Assembly: GCA_037013495.1 (NCBI GenBank)
Contig: CM072806.1
Span: 4,836,001 to 4,900,000, forward strand
Length of the DNA stretch: 64,000 bases
Direction: 5' to 3'
Origin: Hippophae tibetana
Lineage: Eukaryota > Streptophyta > Magnoliopsida > Rosales > Elaeagnaceae
Below are positions 32,400-45,735 of the stretch, piece after piece. Positions within the stretch are counted from its first letter, which is position 1. Each line of letters opens with the position of its first letter. The position numbers and the translations under genes are program-made. The notes under the pieces are model-generated. The model had not been told where the DNA came from. It saw nothing but the letters and a program-made list of their open reading frames with translations, and did no database searches.

Positions 32400-35300
32400 A
32401 AGTCAATCTAGTTTGCTCAATGCACCTGCTTTGGAGTTTTTAGCACGTGAGTTTTAGATTTGATAAATGAATTAGTAATAGTCTTTTCAATGGTAATTAA
32501 TGAGTATTCCTCAACTTTATGCTACTTATAACCGATCGATACAAACCTTCTATAATTTAAAAAATTAACATTTTAATCTTTAAATTGTTAAAAAATAAGT
32601 TTTCATTTATATTTTATGTTTATCACAGTTAATTTATATTAAATGAACACATAAAAGTTAATATATCATAGTTAACGTGTTACATGAAAATTTAGTATTA
32701 ATTGAATGTTGTGACAAATATAAAACATAATTTAGAAATTGTGTTTTTGAGGATTAAAATGTCAAATTTTTAGATTTAAGTACGTCGATGAGTATAATGT
32801 TTGTAAACAAAAGATGGTATTTAATATTGTTTATATATATATATATATATCCGGCCCTTAAAATTTTAAAATAAAGAAAACTTGACCTATATTTCACCAA
32901 AATGTATTTTTAAAGTTTTTAACTCAAACTTTTAACAAGATTAACCAGAGAAACTAACAAACTATGCACACAAATACACAATCACTCTAAAATGAACTAA
33001 TTAATGCAATGTTATTATTATTAATTGTGTACACTACACATCAATCATATTTTTTTTCTGTGTATTTCTTATTGCGTAATTTCTTTTTAAAATTGCATTA
33101 ATAAATAATAAATAATTTCTTTTAACTGACTTAGAAATTAAATAGAATAGTATATATGTTAATAAAAAATAGAATATAATAGTTATTAACATTATTTTCA
33201 AAGGTGCCAGTAAATTTATGGCGCATGTATATAGTGTTTAATTACGGAGAAATGGAGAAGAAGAAAAAAACATTATTTTCAGAAGTCCAAACTCCAAAGG
33301 GCTAGTAGAATAGTCGTCTTTCAAGAAGGAAAACAATTTTTTTAAAAAAAATTGAGAAATAGAAAAGGACTTAAATAAAGAATTAAGAAAGGGGCGGCAA
33401 TACTTACTAGATTTTATATAAATAATAAAACTATTAGGTGAAATTCAAATATATTCCTTATAAATATTATATTAATATATTTTTAATAAATTTAAGATAT
33501 TTTTTATTCTAATATTCTTTTAAAGTAGGGATATATTTTAAACATTTGTATTATAATCTAATTTTATATGGGTTACTTGTCTTTTTTATTACAAGATTTA
33601 TTATTATTTTTTGTGTGTGCGATTCATTACTTTTTTTCTTGATCTATTGATATATTAAAATATTTGATATTATGTAAAAATTCATAATAAAAATGAATCT
33701 TTTAATCCAAACAGATTAAATTTAAGATAATAATACTTATGTTTATTTATATATTATACTTAAAAATATTAACATCTTTTTAAAACGTGGGTCTTTTATC
33801 TATCTTAAAATTCATAATTTTTTATTTTTAAAATATTTTATTATATTATATTTGAATCATTTTTTTATTAGTCTTATTTCATTGTTTTTGTTACAGGAGA
33901 CCCAAAGCGTTTGAATTAATCAACTTAAAGTCTAATACTAACTTAAAGTTTTGGCAAAAAGTATGTATTTTTCAACTTAAAAGATTAGCTCTAAATATAA
34001 GTTTTATATACTCATTTTTTTAATATATTTTTTAATATTTTACATGATTAAATTAAAATTTACCACTGTTTATTTTACAATGTTCAAAGTTTTATTATAT
34101 TTATTGTTATATAATTTTCTTAACAAAAATTTATTTAAACTTTTTTATTATGTGAACCATTATTATTGACATTGGCTTTTCTCTTCGCAACTCACAAATA
34201 GTAAAAGTAGAGTGTTGGTGGGGAAAGAGAGGAAGACATTGGGATTTGATTTTTATACTAATTAGTGTTATGATATATATAATAATTTTTTTTTGTTATT
34301 ATTATAATAAAAATTTGTAAAATATTTATTTTATTTTTATTTTTAATTATATTTTAATATTATTTTTATTAGATAAAATTATTATTAATAATATATAATT
34401 ATAATATATATTGTTGTAATACTGTTACTAGATCAATATATTTATATTTATATTGTTGAAATAAATAAATAAATGGAATTAAAATTAAAACAGAACGAGA
34501 GAATAGAACTGTCATATGCTGACAATATATACATAGTACGTTTTCCAATACCGTCTATTAAATTGTTTTCCTATTTCACGTTTATCTTCTTATCGTTAAA
34601 AAAGAAGAATATATTATTCATTATTTTTAAATTATATAATAAAATAGTATTTTAAATTAATAAAATTTAATTATAATATAAATATTTCTTAAAAACCTAC
34701 ATTAAATAGGAGTTGAGAAGAAAAAAATAATATAATTAATAAAAAATATACTTCAAAAATAATAAATATTTTAACATATAAGCTATATAAATTTATAACA
34801 TAATAAGTATGATAAATTTAATAAAATAAAATACAATACTACATCTACAACACATTGTTACCTTACAAAACAACATAATAAAATAGACAAAAAAATCAAG
34901 TAATTCGTAGTTTAAATAACAGTGAAGGTAGGGTTAGACATAAATTAGTTAATTAATGACAGGAGTATCTCAATTTAGATTGCCTTCAGGCCTAGCTAGC
35001 TAGGAGGAACTATATATCTGAGTATCTCACTATCTTCTTAATTTCATCCCCTATGGCTTTGCATTTTGCAGGGGAAGTAATTAATGGGTCTCTTAATTGA
35101 TAATTTAATTACCCTCCAGTTGTCTACCCTTGAATTAAATGAAGCGTTGGTTTTCATTTAAGATATTAAGCAAGTGGACCATATTCATAAAACACTCTCC
35201 AAATTTAAACAATTCACCTCTCTCATTAATCTCTATTCTATATCATTTTGTTAAAAAATAATAATAGAGAATTTGATATTTTTATATTTAAAAAAAGAGA

Positions 35301-35830
35301 GACTAATATCAAAATAATTTAAAATTAATTTTCATAATTTAATAATTAGTTGTTTTTAAAAATAAAAAAAACATGTGACAATAGTAAAACTAGCTCTTAC
35401 ATAAGGTTACCTAAAAACATTTTAAAAAATAACATTTATAATATTACTTAAAACTTTTAATTATAAAAATAATACAATTTATGTTTATAATATATAGAAA
35501 AACTTTACTCCAAATTTTTTATATTTAACGTAATTCAATTAGTTTTTATTTAAGTTGAATTCTGATTAATTATAATCATTTTATGTCGTTTATTTCAGTG
35601 AATTAGATCATTTCAATATTATTTTTATTATTATAAATTTTAAAAATATTATTTTATATAATTTTTTGAAAATAATTTATCATGGTATTTCATAAACTAG
35701 AAAAAATAATATGCATTGCAAAAATGTTGCGGAATAATCTTTATAAAACTACCATATAACAACTAACAAGCTAATTTAATTATTTAATGGCTATAGTAGA
35801 CACAAAGACCCCCCTCTTTATGCAATTTTA
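32400..35830. other. AT-rich intergenic
   Basis: Holds the OFP 3' UTR, then about 3.4 kb of A/T-dominated spacer with a TA run at 32832-32850. A slightly more complex block at 34900-35230 (includes GCCTAGCTAGCTAGGAG) has no coding potential I can support. Confidence 0.45.
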
Positions 35831-36012
35831 TTGCCTTTGTCTATTATAGTGGGAAACATCTTTTTTTTTTTTTTTTGCTTTAAGAAAAAACAAATAGAAA
35901 AAGTAAATAATGTGTCAAAATTAACATGGATGATGTTCTCTCCTTATCTGACATCTATGTTCGTTTTTGGGATTGTTATGTTAGAGAGAATTATAAGAGA
36001 TGCCAAATTAGA

Positions 36013-36114
36013 GAAGAAATACGTATATACAATGTATATAGTAAAATGCTATAATGAAGATGCGAAGAAATACGAATATACAATGTATACAATAAAATGC
36101 TATAATGAGCACCG
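36013..36114 (+). repeat. 51-bp direct tandem repeat (2 copies)
   Basis: Two adjacent copies with a 51-bp period, starting GAAGAAATACG at 36013 and 36064 and each ending TAAAATGCTATAATGA. Since 51 is 17 codons, the duplication is in frame inside an open stretch at 35831-36142, giving repeated KKYxYTMYxxKCYNE peptides. The frame has no known domain and a poly-Phe start, so a real protein is doubtful. Confidence 0.8.
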
Positions 36115-36142
36115 TTACTCTATCTTATATAAGAGCATTTAA

Positions 36143-38570
36143 GAGGCAAAATAGTCTCTTAGTTACATATTTCAAGTTAAAGTGTAATATTTATCTTTAA
36201 ACTTCAATTAAATTTATATAAAAAAATTTAAGTTTTTAATATATACAATTTATTTCTCAAATTTTTAAAAATTTATATATAATTTCATAAAATTTTAAAT
36301 CTAACAATTTAATCTTCAAACTTTTAAATCTTAAATATTGAGTTCTTAACGTGATTATTAAAATGCATATTAATCAATCAAAAAATTAAATTTATGTATA
36401 AAATGGATGCATAGTCATTCTAGTCAAATAATAATCATGTAACTTTTTAGGTTCATTAACACAAATATAATATTTGATCATTTATTATACCATACTACAT
36501 AACATGCAATAAGTTTATATAGAACTATTTTAAATTAATTATACAAACCAATATAGTTATAAATACAAATTAGAAACAGGATATCAATAAACAGTAACCA
36601 TAAATTATGAATTCATAAGTAACATGAGTAAATTATAATTCAATAGTAAAACTTTCTTCTTTTAAGCTATTATTTTTAAGTAAAACTCATAATATTTAAC
36701 AAAATAAACTAATTTAAACTCTTACAATATATAAATTTTGTAAATTACGTACTCACATGCAACATATAATAAAAATATAAACAAAACAAAATTATACTCA
36801 TGGTACATAGTAACAAAATTGACAATATTGATTTGAAGGATATATCAAATTTTATTTGAAATTTGTGGCAATAATAATATTCCATGATTAGATGGATGAA
36901 CATACATTATCAAATAAACAAGTCCTCTATCCACAAAGAAGACAAGGGAAGCCCCTTAACTTTAAGAATTGTCCCTTAACGTTCTTTCTTTTGGGAGAGG
37001 GGGAAAAAAACACCACTATTAAAGTGTTTGAAGTCACTTCACTAACTTTATGTGATCCTTTCAACCAAACCTATCGTGTAATTCGAACAAAAACATGTTC
37101 TCATTGAATTAGTATATAGAACTTTTAGAGCATTGTTATATATTTATCCATGCATTTATCCTCAAGTACAATTGTGTAGTCTCTCTAAGATGGGGAAATA
37201 AGATTAAAATAAGGGTTTGGTTCTTTACAAATATTATAATTTTTTAAAAGTATATATTTTAGTTCTCTAACTTTTAGAATATATATCTAGAGTTATGTAA
37301 TTCATCAAAATATATACTATAATCTTTTATCTTTAAAGTATATATATAAGATACTTTATTTTATTAAAAATTTCAATCTACTTCAAATTGTATTTTTTCT
37401 CAAAGGATAAATTCAGAATTTTGAAAACAAAAATAAAAAAGTAATATCTTTTTAAATGTATATTAAAAATTGTATTTTTAAAATACAAAAAAAAGACTAT
37501 ATTTGAAATAAAAAAAACTACTAATATTGTTTTTAAAAGAATTAAAATTCTAAACAAACAAAAATTTAAAAAAAATTAATAAATTTAAAAACATAAAAAA
37601 TTAATTATTTCAGTCTAAATATAAATTGATATTGTTTTTATATATATATTCAAAAATTGAGGTTTTTTTTTATTTTTATTTTCTTTTTTCCTTTTTATTT
37701 TTATTTTTTGAGTATTACTTTTGAATATATTGAAACTTTTAAAAAATTAGAAGATATTAAATATATAATTTAAAAGATAAAGTACTTAAATATACTTTTT
37801 TGATGAATTATAAGACAGTAACCGAATATATACATTAAAAAGATATAAGATTTAAGTATAATTTTTAAAAAATTACAAAAGTTATAAAGACATTAACCAT
37901 TAAAATAATATAAAAAGGACAAATAAGTTTTAACAAATAGGTGGCATGAAGTGATGAAGTAGAATGTATGTCATTTTCTATATTTCATGGAATTTAATAA
38001 ATGGGAAATATCAAACATACGAAGATAATCAAGAGATGTTGTTTCTTGATGTTGTTGTAAGTATCCTCCTTTTACGTTGCAGTTGATCAAAAAAATGTTA
38101 AAATAGAAAATTGAACGTGCATTATTTTAGTTATTTTCATTACAATCATAGGTTTATAATTAATTATATTTTATTCTCGTCGTTAATCAAATTAATTATG
38201 AAAATAAAAATTTAAATTTTTACCATTTTTCTTTTTTCTAAAACTAACGTGAATGGAAAGGACATTCGCGTTCTCAATCTCATTGATACATGACATTAAA
38301 GTTTCTTACAAGAAGAGTTAATGAAGCACTGAGGCTTGTTAAGACACTAATATCATATTTATATTTGTATAGTATTGAATAAGTTAAAGATAATTATAAA
38401 AATATTTTTAAGAATTAAAAATAAAATTAAATAATTAATATTAAAAATAAAATAAATATTTTATATATTTTTATTATAATAAAAAAATTATAATATAATA
38501 AATATATGTTTATAAAAGGGATTAAATTCACTGCTGAAGATTTGACAAGGACAAAGCACAATTGGTTTTG
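36143..38570. other. AT-rich intergenic, nothing recognised
   Basis: Long A/T tracts. The 71-codon open frame at 36892-37107 shows no recognisable domain and I do not call it a gene. Confidence 0.45.
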
Positions 38571-38810
38571 AAAATGACAGTCCAGCCCAAAGTTGAATGA
38601 TATCAATAGACTAGGCCCTTTTCCCAAAATACTAGGCCCTGATCAATTTTATTTTCCCTTTTTTTCTTCTTCTTCTCAGATCTCCACTGAATTATATAAA
38701 CTCCTATTTGGAGTAGCTGAAAAATCATAAAGGTTTTAAGAGATGGAAATGGTAATGATAATGATAATGACAAAGGCGAGGATGGTGCTTACATTCGGGT
38801 GAGATTGTTG
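38571..38810 (+). promoter_or_regulatory. Promoter-like island with a 19-codon ORF
   Basis: An island of higher complexity in AT-rich spacer. GCCCAAA and two AGGCCCT motifs (site II/TCP-like GGGCC elements) at about 38585, 38613 and 38632 are followed by a TC-rich tract, TATATAAAC at about 38693, and an ATG at 38742 that opens a 19-codon Met-rich frame ending TGA at 38799-38801. That stop overlaps a donor-like GGGTGAG. No downstream exon is recognisable, so this may be an orphan or non-coding-RNA promoter, or chance. Confidence 0.25.
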
Positions 38811-41800
38811 TTCTATCCTTACATCCTAATGGCTTTAGTACATTAACCATATTACATAGAGTGAAGACATGATATTGATCATAAATATAATAGATGATCA
38901 AATGAGAAAGATTTCAAGTTTGTTATCTAAAAGAATATAAATATAATTATTTATTGTATGTTTCATGAAACATATGGTAGCAACTAAATCAACCAAAACA
39001 TTAAGATAGAAAAATAATATAGAGCAAATAATGTAGGTTAAATAATATTCTCTTTTAGATATATTATACTAAGCATTTTTTAATTTCTCTTTTTAAACTT
39101 TCTGGTTCATGTGACTAAATTGGAAAATTTTGGATCAGAAGCAAAGGTTGTTTATTTAAAGCAGGGGTCTTGGGGTTTATTTTGTTACTTCTACTTCATT
39201 TGTTAAAAAAGGAAAGAAAATAAAAGTGTTTTAGTGTGTTTAAAAGTGGATACAAATTAAAGAAAACGGTGTGATTTTTTTTTTTTTGGAGGATTAGCGT
39301 TTAAATACAAATTTTTTGAATCACTTGATACAAAGATACTGATTTATCAAATGAGATAATATTATGAGATGAGTCGTTTAAGTCCTTAAGTATCCAACGA
39401 ATAGATATAATCTTGAAAAAATGCATCTTATGTTTACCTTTCAAAACTACTTTCTTGATATTGTCATAAATTGAGAGAATGTAAACTATAATATATATAT
39501 ATATATCCTTTTTTAAAGAATTAGTGTCATGGTTATTATCAAATAAGGTTTTCTATACTTCTTCAGATCTTAAATTGACGAATACCAGATGGTAATTGGG
39601 ATTTTAAGTTATGTTATTAAAAATAATCTGATTTCAAAGATTGTTATATTTGCTTACAACTAAAAGAGTAACATGATGGTGAGGTATATCAAGAGATGAT
39701 GATATTTTTGGTAGACTAAGAAACATGTGTACATACGTATAAATATCTAATTTTGTTGGAAACTGCCACTAAATATTTCATTTCTATTTCTATCATCAAA
39801 TTTATAACATAAAAAAAAAACATAGCATTAATAACTCCAACTTTTACATAATTTTACCTTATCCAAATAGTTAAGATTTAAATATTTAATTTTTTTTTAT
39901 TTCTAACATTTTATTATAAATCTTAACCATTGATATAAAAAAGTATAAGTGTAATAAATTATGTAAAAAAATTGGAGCTAATATGCTATAAATTCTATTT
40001 TAAAAATATGAAATATTGTAAAAATTAAAATCTAAACCTTAAAAATTGTTTGTGGCAATTTTATCTTTAGGGGGTTCACGGGGGCGATTAAAATATTTTC
40101 ACTCACTTATACTCGGCCATGGGCTTGAACTTGTTTTAGCAAATAACTAATAGATGATTCTCCCATTTGTTGCAACATTTTGAAAAAGAAATGGTTATAA
40201 TAGTTGGGTAAAAAATTACAATGATTTAATAATAGAGAAGTGATATTTTCAGAGTAAAAAAACATTAACTTCAAAATAATTAAATATTTTCTTTCATAAT
40301 TTAATACTTTAAGATTTTTAAAAATAAAAATAAAATTAGCTTTAAAAATAAGACTTAAAAATAATAATGTTACTAGCTATCACTATTATAAAATGTTAGG
40401 TAGAAAGTCGTTGAAAACAAGTGCAATAGCAATAATGAAGAAACCGAGAAGGAAAAAACAAGTAAGGGAATTAAGCCCATTAATCGAAAAAACGAGAGCG
40501 AAATGTGGGATTGGCGTATAGAGTTACGAAAACTCATTTAATGTAAAACAATGCAAATTACAAAGTTGAAGTTAGAAGTTAGAAGTTGGGCAATGAACCT
40601 GACACCAACTTCTATACTGTTTTGTTGTTAATTTTTACTAATATTTTAATTTAATTTTCTTGAAAATTGTGGATGTCATTATCTCACTAATTACCAAACT
40701 TAACGTTGATAGAATCTGACCTGGGAAATATGTGTGCTTCTTGATTTTCTTCAATGTCACAAGTTAAGGGCCTGCAGTGTTTTTGTTTCTTTGAATGCTA
40801 CCAAAACAAAAATTTCTAAACACATTTTTACACGAGTTTGTTATTTGTTATTTATTATTTTTATATTATTATTTTTCTATTGTCTTTAGATTTTTATTAT
40901 TTTAAAAAAATTACTTTAATATTTAATGCAACCCTATAAGTTAATATATATATAAAAGTGATATTTGAAAATTTGTTTTATTAGTATTTTTAAAAAATAT
41001 ATTGATATTTTCAGAGTATAAAATATTAATATTAAAATAATTAAATATTTTATTACATAACTTAACATTCTACAATTTTAAAATATAAAAATATTGTTTT
41101 GAAAATAGAGTTAAATTTTTTTAAAACCCCATTCATTTCATCTTTAACCATTCAACATAAATTTTAAAAGATTAAAAAAAATAGGGATATTTTCATCAAG
41201 TAAATTTTTATTTATATAAAAATAATTCATTAACCATAACTTTATATAATAATAATAATAATAATAAGATGTAATTAATAATAAAAATTATATATTTTTT
41301 ATTAAATAAGAGCCAATATTTTTAGTCATTGTTGTACACAGGATATTGATGATATATATAACGATATAGTGAAAATAATATAATTCCTAAAAGAAATTCA
41401 AATTTAACCATCTAACGATCGAAAAGGTAATACAATAGTAACACACGTAGAAAACAAGCAACGTATATATAAAATTTGTAAAAAGTTTTGGCATATTGCA
41501 CCGGGAAAAGCTGAATATTAGTACCTGTAGATTTTGTTTTCTTTCTTAAACTTACATAATTTCTACACTAAAAACCATGGATTTAATATTCCATGCTTAT
41601 TCATGTTTTGTTCTACTTGTTCACAAAATTCCAATAATTTCCAGTTTGAATTAAACCACATATATTTGTAGTAACACATAATATATATTCAGATCTTGCA
41701 GTACGTTTGTAATTTTTTATAGTGAAAGGACCATGTAGAAAATGACTTTCTCTCTGCCTTGAAATCAAAATCAAAATTAATGGCTGATATTTTATTTGGT

Positions 41801-44800
41801 TCCCATCCCATCAAATTTATTCTATAGCTGAAATATATTTGTTTATAGTTATAAATTTTTGAATTTACTTTTCAAAATTTAGGTTTTATCTGGATTTAGA
41901 TTATCATATAAAGGTTATAGGCTTCTTTTATTCATTAAAATTGGTTAATTTAATCATTTTATTTACGAGTTGGTCAATTTAGTCTCATAATTTATAAAAA
42001 TGAGAAATTTTAGTATAAAAAATACATTTTAATCATAAAATTAAAATAAACGATTTTAAATAATTATGAGATTAAAATATTCAATTTTAATAATTATAAG
42101 AATAAATTTATGCAATTTTAATAATAAGATGACTTATAATGTTATATCTAAATAAATTCGATTAAATTGATTCATTTAAAAAAAAAAGTATCTATAGTGC
42201 TCCTCGTCCATCATTAATAGTGTTTATCTTTCTCTTCTAAAGTACATAAATATGCAGATTTCTTTTTTTATTTTTATTTTTATGTTCAGGACATTTATGT
42301 CTTTATTAGAGCTCACCTTATGAGAAAACCAAGTAGTTAGCATATATATATATATATATGAAATATTAATTACTTTTAAAATATTCATATAGTATATTAT
42401 TTATTAATTTCAATGATTAGAATTAAAGATAATTTTTCCATTCACTTCTTAATAAATCTCAACTTTCAAGATATGAAAGTGTAAAAAACTAGTTAAAAAA
42501 ATGTGGTATTAATCCTCTCAATTAAATTAAAATTGCTCAGTTTTTAAAGAAGTTTTTGAATATTTCACATGGAATTCAGCTCATCCTATATTATGGGTAA
42601 TAATAACAGAAAGCCGTTGAAGCAGGTTAAATTAGGTAGGTATACTTAAATTATAAGCTTTAGTATAATTATATTATCATAATAATTGTTATTATTATAA
42701 TAATAAAAATATATAAAATATTTATTTTATTTTTAATATTTATATTTTAGTATCATAATTATTGTGATAATATTACTTTTCAATAATTATGTCTTAATAT
42801 TAGCTTCACATCTACTACCTATCCAGATGCGATAGTATTATTTTTTCCTTAAATATTTGTCGTGTAATAAAAAAATTCAACTTATATTTGTTTTATAAGA
42901 AAAGGTTTTCCTAAAATAGCAAACACAATGCTTACCTATCCATATTTCACTCCCCAAGATCAGCATCATTTTCTAATGCACAAGATCTATTACTCTAATT
43001 AACTTTAGAAAAACAAATAGTTCACCTAGTTATTGCGGTAAGATGATATTTTTTTAATTAAAGGCTTCTAAATTGAAGATAAAAGGAAAAAAAATTACAT
43101 AATTAATTATAATAGACATACATAATATAGCACAATTATTTTCTGAATTGTTTTATTATTAACATTGGTATTATTTATCTTATTTTATGACTCTTTGTTT
43201 ATTTAAATTGTTACAAAAAAATTATTAATATTTTCAACAAACTCCATTGATTCCACAAACTTAGTTTTTAAAATATAATCATCTCTGTCAAATAAAATAA
43301 TAAATCTATATTTAAAATTAAATTCAAATGAAAAAACATGCGTATATAATAACAAAATTACGCTAAACAAAATTAATCTAAATAAATATCACCCTAATTC
43401 TATATTTAACTAATAATTGATCTAAGAGAAAAAATAATTATTACACCAACCGCAGTTACTGCACTTTTCGAAATTCCATAGCCCAAATTTAAATTTGTTT
43501 TCGTCTGTCGTCAATATACCAAAAATCTAGCTATGATAAAAAAAAAAAAAAAACCCATATAAAAATCTAAACCGACGTAAAACGAATGCTTCTCCCTTAC
43601 CACGTTTCGTGGTCGCATTGGACAACACTATTTTTTTTCCATCTCAGCATTTTATCTGACGACTATTTAAATTTAATCTGAACCTAAATTAATCCTGTAA
43701 TTGCACCAAAAACTTTACATAGTCAAATTTATAATTTTATTCAGTTTTTGGGTAAAAAAAAAATTAAGAAGAAATAAAATTGGTGTAGATTTAAAAATAA
43801 ATTATTACTACGATTAAAGAAGATTGATTATATATTTTTTTATTAATTTATATGTTTTTTTATTAAAAAATATGAGATTTATGAAGACATTCATGTCTAA
43901 CTAATTTATTAATCAAGGAGTATTATTAATCTATTTTTTTACATGTGATGATATTATATTTTATCTTAATAATGATTTCAATTCATTTATATTATTTAAT
44001 ATGATTTTTATGTTATTAATTATTTGATTAAAAATTTATCTATATGAGAAATTAAATCGATTTAAAAGAATTATTTAATTGTTTATCTATATTAAATAAC
44101 ATATATATTTTCTAAATAGAGATGTATTATTTTTACGTATATGATACATATTTTATCAACTTAATGAGTAGTATATGATTTAATTAACATAAGAATGTAA
44201 TTAGATTAATTATTATATGATGTGTAGTTTACTAGAGAGAGTACTACATATTGAGTTAAATTTAATTGATCATACAATTGACTTGTAATTATATTTAGTG
44301 GTTTTAATAATTTATATGATTAAAAAATTAGTAGATTAAGTATTCTTAATTATTTTCTCGTATATCTTCTTAGTTGTTAATTTTGAGTTTATTAATTATT
44401 GTTACTTATTTTTAATTTTTTTTATTTTGCTTTCTCAAAACACAATAAAATTGATCTTTAATTTTTAATTTTAAAATTAGGTTATAATAACATAATCTCC
44501 GTGAAAATAATATATTTTTATTATTATATTACTTATTTATGATACATATATATGTGTATTATTTCACACAATTCATGTCTATCACAATACATTATTGCTT
44601 AGATAAATATTTTGGTCACAAATATAACAACATTAAGTGAAAGATATCTTTTATATATCATAAATATATTAAAATTTTAATTTTTTGTTATATATAGTCA
44701 TAAGAATTTGATTGTATTTATCAATATTATATGGCATCATTTAAAATTGAAGTTATCTAAAATACATTATTGTATTTTATTTTATCACATTCATTCTTTC

Positions 44801-44880
44801 TAATATTCTAGTTAATTTAATTCAATACTTTATATATTATTTTTTCAACCTTTTTGATTTTTTTTTTAAATTCACGATTA
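38811..44880. other. AT-rich intergenic
   Basis: About 6 kb of spacer. TA microsatellites lie at about 39488-39506 and 42340-42358, and an ATA/AAT run at 41249-41268. A short perfect hairpin ACCACGTTTCGTGGT lies at 43599-43613. No gene or complete mobile element recognised. Confidence 0.45.
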
Positions 44881-45010
44881 TGGATGTCAAATCGAAATTC
44901 ATAAAAAAAACTTCTATTTTGGCATTGATGGGGGAGTGTTTCATGGGAAACGGGGTAAGACTGGAAATTATTTTCCCCATCCTGTTTATCCTCCGAATTC
45001 TATTTTCTTA
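44881..45010. repeat. Fragment of a non-autonomous DNA element (hAT-like end)
   Basis: GGATGTCAAATCG followed by GATGGGGGAGTGTTTCATGGG, GAAACGGGG and TTTTCCCCATCCTG resembles the GGGGATGGGG-rich subterminal zone of common plant hAT-type non-autonomous elements. It is similar in style to 9460-9600. Only one end is apparent. Confidence 0.3.
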
Positions 45011-45735
45011 ATATTTTTTAAATATATTATATATCGATAAAATTTTATAATTAAATAAAATGAACGTCGATAAAAAATAATATTTTTTATTAATAAATAA
45101 ATATTTTAATTATAAATATTTAATATTATGATATATAAAATATAAAATATTATAATAATTATTAAATTAATAATTATATAAATATAATTTAATTATATTT
45201 AAAATTTGAATTTCTTACCTTTGGAATATCTTATACAACCAACGAAATTGTTTAGACTGTAATTGAATATGTAAAAATCTAATTTAAAATCTAAGTCATA
45301 ATTATGCAAATAGTGCATAAATATTTTACTCTTGTTTGAATATATATACATATATATTTATAAAACGTTACTAGCACGAGAGTACTTTTATAAAGATATC
45401 ATTTTTTCTCTATTGTTTTTAATTGAAGTAATTTAATTTTATAATTAAAAAATATATATTTTAATTTTAAAATTTCAAAATTATATAACTTATCTATATA
45501 TATTCTTTATTAGATTAAAGTATGCACTTTTATAACTAAAGTATATATTTTTTATAAGATTAAAATGGTGTAATTAAAAGCTACGTTATTAATACCCAAC
45601 TCTAATTAAAATTAAAAGATCACTTGTGATATTCTTAAAAATAAAATAAAAAACTGAAAATTTCAACTAGTGTTGTTATACATGAAAATCAATGTATTTC
45701 CATTAAAAACAAGGAGAAGTTTTAATCTACGTTAA
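45011..45735. other. AT-rich spacer and OFP 3' UTR
   Basis: Nothing recognised beyond the probable 3' UTR of the minus-strand OFP gene in the last ~100 bp. Confidence 0.45.

Noticed and set aside
34900-35230. Complex block with GCCTAGCTAGCTAGGAG, considered as a microRNA or conserved element
   Set aside because: No mature plant microRNA sequence that I know is present, and no long hairpin is visible by eye.
36892-37107. 71-codon + strand open frame
   Set aside because: No recognisable domain, promoter or splice context, in AT-rich spacer.
43599-43613. Perfect ACCACG-TTT-CGTGGT hairpin
   Set aside because: Too short and isolated to call a terminator, a microRNA precursor or a binding site.
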